A DNA stretch of 64,000 nucleotides from Halisarca cf. caerulea (lineage: Eukaryota > Porifera > Demospongiae > Chondrillida > Halisarcidae): contig CAUJGJ010000188.1 in NCBI GenBank assembly GCA_963170055.1, forward strand, positions 437,671-501,670, given 5' to 3'. Shown in pieces: positions 1 to 7,989 of the stretch (within the stretch, counting starts at the first letter, position 1; each line of letters opens with the position of its first letter). The position numbers were made by a program, and so were the translations under genes. The notes under the pieces were generated by a model, which was given only the letters and a program-made list of their open reading frames with translations, was not told the origin of the DNA and made no database searches.

Positions 1-739
1 TTTACTACTTTGTCCTTTAAAAACTAGCTTCATGAAAAATCCTCAATGATTTTGACCTGTGGCAAAGGCAAAGTTTGTCTAGAACACCTATATTTCAGCA
101 CTGTTTTTCTTCCTTTGGGAAAGAGTTACCATTATTATTATAGCTTCGCGATAGTTAGCATATGTGTTATCTTAAAGGGACACCCAGGCAATATACAAGT
201 TAAGTTCAATGAATAGACTCTTGTATACTGATCCCAATATTGCCACTGTTTTCTGCATGCACTGCTTAGTTCACAATATATTTGCAGTTAAAGCTGTAAA
301 TTACGGGTTAAAATCCACCATGTTGGATCCGATGTGCAACATGACTTCCAAGAGTGATGGGGCCCAAGAATAAATACTAGCGCGTTTGGTTTTGGACCTG
401 TACGAGAATTAGAAAGTACATTTTGAGTTGTTTTTGACTACTACAGTGACGTTTTCACCTGTCAGCAATAGATTTAGTGCAGATGACTCACGATTATACA
501 CTATTGCTGAATTTGACCATTTTTGGCTGTAGTACTAGCTTAGAGAATTTGGAAATTTGGAGAGCATTATCCAGTAGTATCTTAGAGGAACTTTTTCTGC
601 CTGACACACCTGCACAGTTACTGTAATGAAATTGACTGTCATTGTAGCTCCTCCCCATAGTTGTCTGTACTATCAATAACTTATTAGCGCCTATCCTGTT
701 TATTGGTATCATTGTGTTTGCCTTATATTTTTCTTTCAG
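1..739 (+). other. probable intron or upstream non-coding sequence of the gene ending at 859
   Basis: No open frame here looks like protein on either strand. The 3' end (about 722-739) is pyrimidine-rich and finishes in TTTCTTTCAG, a good splice acceptor directly before the open exon at 740. I infer that at least this 3' part is intron. I could not place an upstream exon or donor, so the gene may begin left of the window. Confidence 0.4.
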
Positions 740-859
740 GGTGAAGATAGCATAGAGCTTGCGAGTGTCTTGAATATGTATGAGATTGTTGAAGTGAATA
801 CGCGTCAGTTGCAGGGATACTCACTTCAAGTGGCTCATTATCAACTGAAAGCTGACTAA
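740..859 (+). CDS. terminal coding exon of an unidentified host gene (39 residues plus stop)
   Basis: After the acceptor AG at 738-739 a frame opens exactly at 740 and runs 39 codons to TAA at 857-859. The peptide begins GEDSIELASVLNMYEIVEV and ends HYQLKAD. Its composition is that of an ordinary globular protein, not a repeat translation, and it has no low-complexity tract. An AATAAA lies about 100 bases after the stop, as expected for a last exon with a short 3' UTR. I do not recognise the family: no motif identifies a function, and the rest of the protein lies outside or in unplaced upstream exons. The reading assumes exon phase 0 (GGT as first codon); the other two phases meet stops. Confidence comes from the combination of acceptor, open frame, stop and poly(A) signal. 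Confidence 0.5.
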   Translation, partial: GEDSIELASVLNMYEIVEVNTRQLQGYSLQVAHYQLKAD

Positions 860-944
860 TAGTATAATTAGCTGTGAATGCACTGATAATATAGCTAGTT
901 TGTAAATGTAAGTGACCTTAAGTTTAACCTTAAACACAAATTTT

Positions 945-1258
945 GTGATTTGTGGAAAATAAAAATTACTATGCTTATTTTACAAGAATTTGCATTTTTT
1001 GGCAATTTCATGCTGTTCATAAACTTAGAGTAACGTTACTAACGTTAATGTACATTATCGTTGCCAAAAGATTTATAAACACTTTGCAACCATGCAATCA
1101 TGTGATTTGTAGAAATTAAAAATTATACTATGCTTATTTAAGAGATAATTGCAATTTTCGCTATTTTATCCTGTTCATAAATTTTGAGTAAATTTCCTAA
1201 TGTTATCATTGCCAAGTGAATTATAATTCCTTTGGAAACTTACAACCATGTGATATAT
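945..1258 (+). repeat. two diverged direct copies of a ~157-bp repeat related to the 147-bp tandem repeat
   Basis: GTGATTTGT starts at 945 and again at 1102, an offset of 157. The copies share, in order, an AAATAAAAATTA block, a TATGCTTATTT block, a TTGCA/TTGCAATTT block, a TGTTCATAAA block and a late TT.CC.A..TGTTATCATTGCCA-type block. The same order (AAATAAAAATTA, ATTTGCAATT, TTGCAATTTCATGC) occurs in the first unit of the array at 6341. I read this pair as an old outlying dimer of that family. Confidence 0.55.
958..963 (+). promoter_or_regulatory. candidate polyadenylation signal AATAAA
   Basis: Canonical hexamer 98 bases after the stop codon at 859, matching the terminal exon at 740-859. 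It lies inside the first copy of a diverged repeat (945-1101). The related 147-bp tandem repeat at 6341-7394 carries AATAAA at the equivalent place, so the repeat may have supplied the gene with its signal. No U/GU-rich downstream element was established. Confidence 0.4.
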
Positions 1259-1285
1259 TATATTATATATTATATATATATATAA
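1252..1285. repeat. AT-rich simple repeat
   Basis: Imperfect (TA)n / TATTATA run directly before the foldback element starting at 1286. Such runs are common at TA-targeting element insertion sites. Confidence 0.7.
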
Positions 1286-1470
1286 TAGTTATATCCCGGT
1301 ATGAATATGGTACGTATCATGGTTATCGCCCAAGACCGAGTCGAAGTTGAGGTTGCGGGCGATGACCTGGATATAACTAACATGCAAATTGATGTCAATT
1401 TGTTTTTAATTTCATTAACACCAAATTGATTCTATTAACACCCTGGTAGTTATTACCCGGGTTATAACTA
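1286..1470. mobile_element. MITE-like foldback element (~185 bp)
   Basis: The left end TAGTTATATCCCGG (from 1286) is an imperfect inverted match to the right end CCGGGTTATAACTA (to 1470); the repeats differ at one base of TAGTTATA(T/A)CCCGG. A second nested inversion pairs GTTATATCC (1288-1296) with GGATATAAC (1369-1377), and GGTTATCGCCC (1321-1331) with GGGCGATGACC (1357-1367), giving a long stem. There is no coding capacity. Size, terminal inverted repeats and an AT-rich flank fit a non-autonomous DNA element. No clean target duplication was seen, so the family is unassigned. Confidence 0.45.
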
Positions 1471-1539
1471 CCATGCATGCCCAGTTTTTCCTTTGATCTT
1501 AAGCTGAATTAACTGGATAGAAAGATATATATATATACT

Positions 1540-1574
1540 AGCAGGTAAGCCCGCCTTTGGCGGGCTCACCTGCT
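1540..1574. repeat. strong GC-rich hairpin, 16-bp arms with a 3-base loop
   Basis: AGCAGGTAAGCCCGCC (1540-1555) and GGCGGGCTCACCTGCT (1559-1574) are inverted copies with one mismatch (A versus G) around a TTT loop. It is preceded by a short (AT)n tract. The arrangement resembles a Rho-independent terminator but there is no gene or T-run, and this is eukaryotic DNA. A minimal foldback element or recombination hairpin is more likely. Confidence 0.6.
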
Positions 1575-2087
1575 ACGTCACAACGTATGCATTGTCGTAT
1601 CATGTGCATTGTTGCATCGTGTGTATTGTTGAGTTGCATGAGCAGTGACTGTGAACAATAATTATTATGTTTCCAGGAATGCCAATTGTTGACTATACGG
1701 TTGCAGGAGTAGTTCATGTATCATAATATGAGAAATGAAAACACAAATTTTAAATGATTAGTGCAAAACTACTTTGTAGACAATATTTCTAGTTACCAGG
1801 TGAAGCGAGGTTAATTACTTCTGCTGTGCAGGGACCTGATGTCTCGTTTGGCCTGCGTGGCTGTACAAATTGGCGATTTTGACCCATTTCTGTTTATTTC
1901 TTTAATGAAATGCTCATTTGTCAAAACGTTTGGGAGCGAGGCGTGCCAATGCTTGGGTTGAGGCGCAGATAGAGAGAACCTTCAGTGAAAGCAATTTGCA
2001 GTTGAAATTTTTAAGGGGGTGGAAGGAGAGTCTGGTGTACATGCATGTTGAACCTTCCCCCCTGTCCCCCACTGGATAGAACCCTGC
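1575..2087. other. no gene seen
   Basis: Non-coding by inspection on both strands. The only structure is a run of variants of TGCATTGTTG/TGTATTGTTG around 1587-1640, a decayed short tandem repeat. Confidence 0.4.
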
Positions 2088-2187
2088 TGTGTGTGTGTGT
2101 GTGTGTTTGTGTGTGTGCGTGCGTGCGTGCGTGTGTGCATGCATGCGTGCGTGCGTGCATGCGTGTGTGTGGGGGAGAGAGAATGCA

Positions 2188-2229
<42 letters not shown>

Positions 2230-2273
2230 CGTACATGCGTGCAGGCATGCGTGTGTGTGTGTGCGCACTCGCC

Positions 2274-2308
<35 letters not shown>

Positions 2309-2451
2309 ATGTGTGTGGGAGAGAGAATGCATGTGTGTGCATGTGTGTTGTGTGGGGGGGTACCTAGGATGAAAATTTTGGGATGGAAGCTTCCCTCCAC
2401 TCCCTCACTAAATAGAAGCCTGGTATGTGTGTGTATATTATGTATGTGTGT

Positions 2452-2488
<37 letters not shown>

Positions 2489-2507
2489 TGTGTGTGCGTG
2501 TGCGTAT
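2088..2507. repeat. compound (GT)n microsatellite with duplicated flank
   Basis: Pure or near-pure GT runs (about 2088-2108, 2190-2226, 2276-2307, 2456-2486) alternate with GCGT and GCAT variants. GGGAGAGAGAATGCATG occurs at 2173-2189 and 2317-2333, an offset of 144, so a GT-plus-spacer unit was itself duplicated. The non-GT lead-ins (about 2004-2085 and 2368-2424) also resemble each other (AAATTTT..GG.TGGAAG and CCCTCAC..ATAGAA.CCTG). Long open frames here, on both strands, are Val/Cys and Thr/His translations of the repeat and not genes. Confidence 0.85.
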
Positions 2508-3218
2508 TATCTATAGGCTCGATCGCGAGGTTCTGCACTCATTTGTGCACAACTAGTAATTCTGCCTGCAGCTGGTGCATTCATCACTACTGATCGAGTT
2601 ACATGATCCACTCCTTGGCTGTAGAACATACAGCATCCCATGGCAAAAACATGAAGTGCTCAAGTCATGCATGCAATGCCTATACTTCTTGCAGTGTTTG
2701 CCCTTGTGCTTTACTAACATAAAACAGGGTTGAATGGGGAACTGTAGTCTTTTGAACTGGAAAGGCAGCTCACTACCTGAGGGGGTTCTATTGTCGCTGC
2801 GCTGTTCTTGCGCCGATGCAATACGCCGATATGTGTCATTCTACCCTTTGCCTGCCCACCCTGAACTCTTGTATTTAAGTCCAATGGAGGCATTGCGCCT
2901 TATCCGTCAAGACAATTGTTTGTCTAGTCTTCAAATCCCCTAAACTCTGGCAATAAGCAGAATTCGAAGGGTTGCACCTTCACGAAGTACATCTAGTCTC
3001 CAGAATACCGTATATGCATTCCATAAACGCTTACGAAAACATGGCGTCTTTTCCGCACGGAGAAAATTCTTGTGGCGCTCTTCTCGGGTGGAGAGAATCA
3101 CCTTCCATCTACCCCACCATGACACCCCCCATGAGGCTCCTCGAAAGTGTACCGCTTTTCATGTCGATCGTACTTGAGCTGTGGGAGGAGTTTGCAAACA
3201 GACAAATTCAGCTCTACG

Positions 3219-3220
<2 letters not shown>
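2508..3220. other. stretch without a convincing gene
   Basis: GC is slightly higher than in neighbouring DNA. A + frame is open from an ATG in a reasonable context at 3041 (MASFPHGENS...) to about 3220, where it runs into the (AT)30 tract. It could be a first exon, but there is no recognisable domain, no donor was located and both strands are open. A second + frame at 2734-2943 likewise lacks any motif. I do not call either as a gene. Confidence 0.3.

Positions 3221-3280
<60 letters not shown>
3221..3280. repeat. (AT)30 microsatellite
   Basis: Sixty uninterrupted bases of alternating AT. The Ile-Tyr and Tyr-Ile reading frames across it are artefacts. Confidence 0.95.
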
Positions 3281-3286
<6 letters not shown>

Positions 3287-3557
3287 CAGGGTATTTATAA
3301 TTGTCCGGGAATAAAATGCAAGCATAGCCGTCTTGAATTAGCAGCACGAATTATCGATTGTTTTTGCTTAGTTGACAAGATTTTTGCCCAGTTCTTCTTA
3401 CTGGATGAAAGTTGTATATATTCTGTGCATGTTGGTACTTAACTAGCAATTGTTTCTATTGTCTGAAGAAAAAGATAGCGAGCTAACAATACATAGAAGT
3501 TTCAGATAAACTTTGCCTCGGCCGCACCTTTAAATCCCTCTCATGATTAATTCACAT
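3281..3557. other. no gene seen
   Basis: No open frame longer than a few dozen codons apart from read-through of the AT tract. No repeat or RNA-like fold noted. Confidence 0.35.
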
Positions 3558-3835
3558 GAAATGCATGTGGGACATGTCTGTGCTAATTAGGTGTGAAAAT
3601 TTCAGTATTTTTTAAAATTTCTTTTCTCAACTTGTGTAAGCCTCAGATTCTCAAACTTGGCTGGTAGGCCGACATGTGAACTTCTCGAAGACTACTGATT
3701 TGAATGTCTCGTGTCTATATTCAAGTAACGGCAAAAGTTTTCCTGAACCCTATCCAAAACCGAAAAGCTCGGGGTGCTACATGGTGGAACACTTTCTGGG
3801 ACATCTTTTTACATAAATCACGATAGCAAAGTTTA
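3558..3835 (+). repeat. old interspersed repeat, family A copy 1
   Basis: It begins ATGCATGTGGGACATGTC and shares a collinear series of blocks with 4559-4855. These are GTGCTAATT..GTGTGAAAAT, TTTCTC.ACTTGT, TAGGCCGACATGTGAA/TAGGTAGACATGTAAA, CCTGAACCCTA/CCCTAACCCCTA, GAAAAGC, GCTAC.T.GTGGAAC.CTTTC and TTTACATAAAT. Similarity is patchy, so both copies are old. There are no terminal repeats that assign it to a class. Confidence 0.55.
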
Positions 3836-3888
3836 TCGCCCAATGACGTCATACATCAAAGGGACCGCCTGGGCAGTAAATCGTTTGC

Positions 3889-3913
3889 TGCCCAAAAGTT
3901 GGGCAGTAACTTG
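3889..3913. repeat. small inverted repeat
   Basis: TTGCTGCCCAA and TTGGGCAGTAA flank AAG, a 10 of 11 base-pair hairpin; GGGCAGTAAAT also occurs just upstream. Minor structure, possibly the end of a decayed element. Confidence 0.35.
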
Positions 3914-4292
3914 TGTAAGCGCCTACCCTAATATGGATCGCGGTTAACACAATAGTCATAACAGTCATAACGCCAGGAAATTGAGGTCAACTGCACACTT
4001 TCCTTTGGTACCCGACGAAAATCTAAACAGCCTAACTGTTCTGAACGCCAGAGACAGTAATTTTCGAATCGTAGGAGCGAAGAAGTTCTCGGTGTTTCAA
4101 AATCGATTTACTTGAAAGAAAGCTTCATTTGGATAACTCAAAAGAAATCCCTTTACAGACGAGACTCTCTCCACTTGTCTTGTAATGCGTATGCTTCCTA
4201 GCAAAAAGTCTAGATTTACTTGACAGTGCTTCACCATAACTTATCTAAGGCAGAATGATAGCCAATTCGTCCAGGCCTTCGGCGATAAACCA

Positions 4293-4378
4293 GTTACTGC
4301 AGTTTTAGTTATAAGTCTTTACCTCGCCCTCGGGCTACGGCCAGTAAACACGTTACACCCCACTAAAACTATAGTAAC
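4293..4378. repeat. short foldback (17-bp inverted arms, 86 bp overall)
   Basis: GTTACTGCAGTTTTAGT (4293-4309) and ACTAAAACTATAGTAAC (4362-4378) are inverted copies differing at two central bases. Between them is a further GCCC..GGGC palindrome at 4326-4335. It looks like a tiny MITE remnant. Confidence 0.4.
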
Positions 4379-4395
4379 TAGTACATACTCTAACT

Positions 4396-4506
4396 TTTCC
4401 GTGTTGCGAACTTTGCCATTTCTCTCCAAAGCCGAGATTGGTGAAATCTGCCCTCTAAAAGCAAACTTCAAGCGTCTATGAGTCAGGAGAGGAACAACTA
4501 ATAAAA
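4396..4506 (+). repeat. old repeat, family B copy 1
   Basis: Collinear with 4882-4992: TTTTCC.TGT, TGCCATT.CTCTCCAAAGC.GAGAT, then GG..AAA and a shared GGA.AGGAACAAC end block. Same orientation, offset about 486 bases. Confidence 0.5.
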
Positions 4507-4558
4507 ATTTGCAATATGGAAAAGTTGTATCATACCAATAGCTCACGGTCGGCGATAC

Positions 4559-4855
4559 AAACGCATGTGGGACATGTCCATGCTAATTTGGAGGTGTGAA
4601 AATGTTGGTCGTTTTTATAGCTTCATTTCTCGACTTGTAGAAGATTAAAAGTGTCAAACAAAAGCTTAATATATAGGTAGACATGTAAATGTTTCGAGGA
4701 TTGGCCTTTTAAAAGGCTTAATTACTTCAATTGCAAAGAAGTTTGTAGGGCTTCCCTAACCCCTACTGAAAAGCGAAACTCTACGTATACGGGCGCTACC
4801 TAGTGGAACGCTTTCAAGACTATTAATTTACATAAATTGCTATACATTAACATTT
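4559..4855 (+). repeat. old interspersed repeat, family A copy 2
   Basis: Second copy of the 3558-3835 family, starting ACGCATGTGGGACATGTC and ending at the shared TTTACATAAATTGC block, offset about 1.0 kb. An inverted fragment of the start (TATGTCCCACATGTG) also occurs at about 5284. Confidence 0.55.
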
Positions 4856-4881
4856 AACTATATTAACATAACATTTATTAA

Positions 4882-5010
4882 CTTTTCCATGTGGGTGCCA
4901 ATGCCATTCCTCTCCAAAGCTGAGATCATCAAAATTGGCAATCAAAGGGCAAAATTCCAGCTCCTATAACTTGGGACAGGAACAACGCTTCTTTGGCACC
5001 CACATGGAAA
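4882..5010. repeat. family B copy 2 closed by perfect 18-bp inverted repeats
   Basis: TTTCCATGTGGGTGCCAA (4884-4901) and TTGGCACCCACATGGAAA (4993-5010) are perfect inverted repeats enclosing a 91-bp core that contains the family B sequence (CTCTCCAAAGC.GAGAT to GGAACAAC). Size and symmetry suggest a small non-autonomous element. Copy 1 at 4396 keeps only a poor match to the ends. Confidence 0.55.
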
Positions 5011-5047
5011 TAGCTAATTAAACGCTGGCACCAAGAAACTGTCTCTA

Positions 5048-5095
5048 GCTTGTTTCCTCACGTAGCATCCAGCCGAAAACTAAAATTCCGAAGAG
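5048..5095 (+). repeat. short direct repeat, family C copy 1
   Basis: GCTTG.T.CCTCA..TAGCA.CCAG..GAAAACTAAAATT is shared with 5309-5355, an offset of 261 bases. Confidence 0.5.
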
Positions 5096-5308
5096 CATCC
5101 AGTTAGATCACATGCCAGCATGTGAAAGAGCAACGGTGACGACAGAATTTTTGATTCGGTTTTGTATACGCCCGAATATGCACCTGGATCACAAGATATA
5201 AGCTTTACTAATAACTTATAGGCGCCGAAAGATAACGTTTCACCCCTATGCAAACTGAGGAGCACTATCATAACAAATCTGGATATGTCCCACATGTGAA
5301 AGCGCTTC

Positions 5309-5355
5309 GAGCTTGCTCCCTCATCTAGCACCCAGAAGAAAACTAAAATTTTAAA
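5309..5355 (+). repeat. short direct repeat, family C copy 2
   Basis: Second copy of the block at 5048, ending immediately before the LINE ORF1 fragment. The intervening 5096-5308 shows no gene. Confidence 0.5.
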
Positions 5356-6324
5356 GACGATTCAAAGTCGTCAGAGATTCAAAAGAACCGTTTTTCTGTC
5401 CACATTGCAAAATCAATGAAAAAGAATTACAATCCTTAAGGTGCTGCCTGGCGACGCTTTCTTTTGAAATTACTGACATGAAAAAGCAATTGTCCACCAT
5501 GTCTTTAGCAGCCACTAGAACCACATGTAAAACTAGTACATCTTCAAATCCACCCGTATTCAAAATGAAACTAGTGAGTTAAAGGACTCTGTCAAATCCC
5601 TCAGTGATGAGCTAGCCAAGAAAACGAATGCTTGTATCGATCATGAAGAAGTACAATGCCAAACGGAAACAGTCTCTGAGGTACTTAGAGCCCAACAAAA
5701 AATCCTCGAAGCACACAAACGAGAACTCAGAACTAACAACCTCGTCATGGTTGGGGTAGAGGAAAGCGAAAAGATCGACCTAGAGGTAGCCATATCCCTT
5801 CTGCTCGATAATCTAGTGGTCAATGCTTACATAATTGAGACCAAGAGGCTCGGAAAGAAAAGCGAGAGATGATGACCACTTCTGATTAAGCTTCCTGATC
5901 ATGCTTCCAAGATCTGTATTCTGAAACTCAGACCAAGCTTAAATGGTCAGGCATTTTTATCAATGAAGACTACACCCCAAATCAGCGCAAAAGAATGTCA
6001 CGCTTCCTGACTAAAATGCGTGCAGCACGATCAGATTGAAAGCACTCTTACATTTCCAAAGGAGTTTTATTCATTGAAAATGGGAAAATTGACTTCCTTG
6101 ACTCAGAACACCAACCTAATCACGAGATCCATCCCACATCAAACATCCAAATCCCTAAATCCACCACTGACAGCCGAGAAAACTCTGTTTCTGATACTCT
6201 TCCCCAAACGCAAGTACAAATAATCCTTATGATCTGCCCCATCATACCTCACACACTGATTGACAACATTGTTCCAAGACAATTACCTCAAACTATCATA
6301 CATCACCAAGCACTCTATCATTAG
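5355..6324 (+). pseudogene. decayed non-LTR retrotransposon (LINE) ORF1 protein
   Basis: The reading frame has to be followed through several shifts. Frame one (5355 to ~5565) has FFCPHCKINEKEL with Cys codons at 5397 and 5406, the tail of a PHD-like zinc finger, followed by a heptad-like helix (FEITDMKKQL). Frame two (from ~5555) continues as a coiled coil (SELKDSVKSLSDELAKK), then an RRM-like domain start (NNLVMVGVEE, about 5733-5765) and ETKRLGKK. Two in-frame TGA codons follow near 5870, then PLLIKLPDHASK. After another shift come INEDYTPNQRKRMSRFL (from 5959) and, after a last shift, GVLFIENGKIDFLDS (6061-6105), ending at TAG 6322-6324. This order (zinc finger, coiled coil, RRM, C-terminal domain) is that of L1/CR1-like ORF1 proteins, which bind element RNA. 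At least three frameshifts plus stops make it dead. No ORF2 follows; the 147-bp array begins 17 bases later. Confidence 0.8.
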
Positions 6325-6340
6325 CACTGTGGAATATGCA

Positions 6341-7394
6341 TTAACAACCTCAGTAAACTTATAGCTGCGGTGATTTCTTAAATAAATCATCCGTGTAAGA
6401 AATAAAAATTACCTAATTTCTTTTGTAAGTTATTTGCAATTCTTGCAATTTCATGCAATTCTAGAATTCTTATGCAAGTTTCATGCATTAACAACCTCAG
6501 TAAACTTATAACTGTGGTGATTTCTCAAATGAACTGTTCATGTAAGAAATAAAAATTAGCTAATTTCTTTTCTTACTTATTTGCAATTCTTGCAATTTCG
6601 TGCTATTCTTGAATTGTTATGCAAGTTTCATGCATTAACAACCTCAGTAAACTTATACCTGCGGTGATTTCTTAAATAAATTATCCGTGTAAGAAATAAA
6701 AATTAGCTAATTTCTTTTCTAAGTTATTTGGAATTCTTGCAATTTCGTGCTATTCTTGAATTCTTATGCAAGTTTCATGCATTAACAACCTCACTAAACT
6801 GATAGCTGCGGTGATTTCTTAAATAAATTATCACTGTAAGAAATAAAAATTAGCTAATTTCTTTTCTTTTGTCATTTGGAATTCTTGCAATTTCGTGCTA
6901 TTCTTGAATTCTTATGCAAGTTTCATGCATTAACAACCTCAGTAAACTTATAGCTGGGTGGTTTCTTAAATAGATTATTCCTGTAAGAAATAAAAATTAG
7001 CTAATTTCTTTTCTTAGTTATTTGGAATTCTTGCAATTTCGTGCTATTCTTGAATTGTTATGCAAGTTTCATGCATTAACAACCTCAGTAAACTGATAGC
7101 TGCGGTGATTTCTTAAATAAATTATCACTGTAAGAAATAAAAATTAGCTAATTTCTTTTCTTAGTTATTTGGAATTCTTGCAATTTCGTGCTATTCTTGA
7201 ATTGTTATGCAAGTTTCATGCATTATCTACCTCAGTAAACTTATAGCTGCGGTAATTTCTTAAATAAATTATCTGTGTAAGAAACGAAAATTAGCTAATT
7301 TCTTTTCTTACTTATTGGCAATTCTTGCAATTTCGTGCTATTCTTGAATTCTAACACAAGTTTCATGCATTATCTAAGTCAGTAAACTCATAGC
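6341..7394 (+). repeat. 147-bp tandem repeat, seven full units plus a partial unit
   Basis: The junction TTAACAACCT or its variant starts at 6341, 6488, 6635, 6782, 6930, 7076, 7224 and 7370, giving spacings of 146-148 bases. Each unit has AGCTG.GGT.ATTTCTTAAATA, AATAAAAATTAGCTAATTTC containing the 14-bp palindrome AAATTAGCTAATTT (for example 6553-6566; the first unit reads TTACCTAATTT), TTGCAATTTCGTGCTATTCTTGAATT and ATGCAAGTTTCATGCATT. First and last units are the most diverged. The array ends sharply at CATAGCTG, where the 123-bp satellite begins in phase at TGAAATAG. Confidence 0.95.
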
Positions 7395-7989
7395 TGAAAT
7401 AGTTAAGTTTAAAATGTTAGAAAGTTTTAATAATTTTATCGGAAAAAGAACGTTAAAAGCATAAGTTTAAAATTATGAAAAGTAGAAAATTGGCAAAGTT
7501 ACTAAGATATTAACAATTAAATAGTTTAAAATGTTACAAAGTTTTATTAATTTGTATCGCAAGGAGAACGTTAGAAACATAAGTTTAAAATTAGGAAAAG
7601 TACAAAATTTGGAAAGTTACTAATATATTAACAATGAAATAGTTAAGTTTAAAATGTTACAAAGTTTTAATAATTTCTATCGCAAGTAGAACGTTAGAAA
7701 CATAAGTTTAAAATTAGGAAAAGTACAAAATTGGCAAAGTTCCTAAGATATTACAAATGAAATAGTTAAGTTCAAAATGTTACAAAGTTTTAATAATTTG
7801 TATCGCAAAGAGAACGTTAGCAACATAAGTTTAAAATTAGGAAAAGTACTAAATTGGCAAAGTTCGTAAGATATCAGAAATGAAATAGCTAAGTTTAAAA
7901 TGTTACAAAATTTTAATAATTTGTATCGCAAAGAGAACGTTAGAAACATAAGTTTAAAATAAGGAAAAGTACAAAATTGGCAAAGTTCC

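Noticed and set aside
1914..2593. Several open frames rich in Thr-His or Val-Cys, on both strands
   Set aside because: They are translations of the GT microsatellite in successive frames.
2734..2943. 69-codon + frame
   Set aside because: No motif, no splice or promoter context that I could support, and the length is within chance for this base composition.
3041..3442. + frame with a fair start context (MASFPHGENS) reading into the AT repeat
   Set aside because: About half of it is Ile-Tyr repeat. The unique part shows no domain and the minus strand is equally open; a first exon cannot be excluded but is not supported.
7743..7949. Minus-strand open frames in the satellite (also at 39409-39597, 49534-49764 and 53958-54197)
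   Set aside because: They arise where single changes remove the regular stop of a 41-codon monomer. They are not conserved between monomers, and one continues by accident into the transposon.
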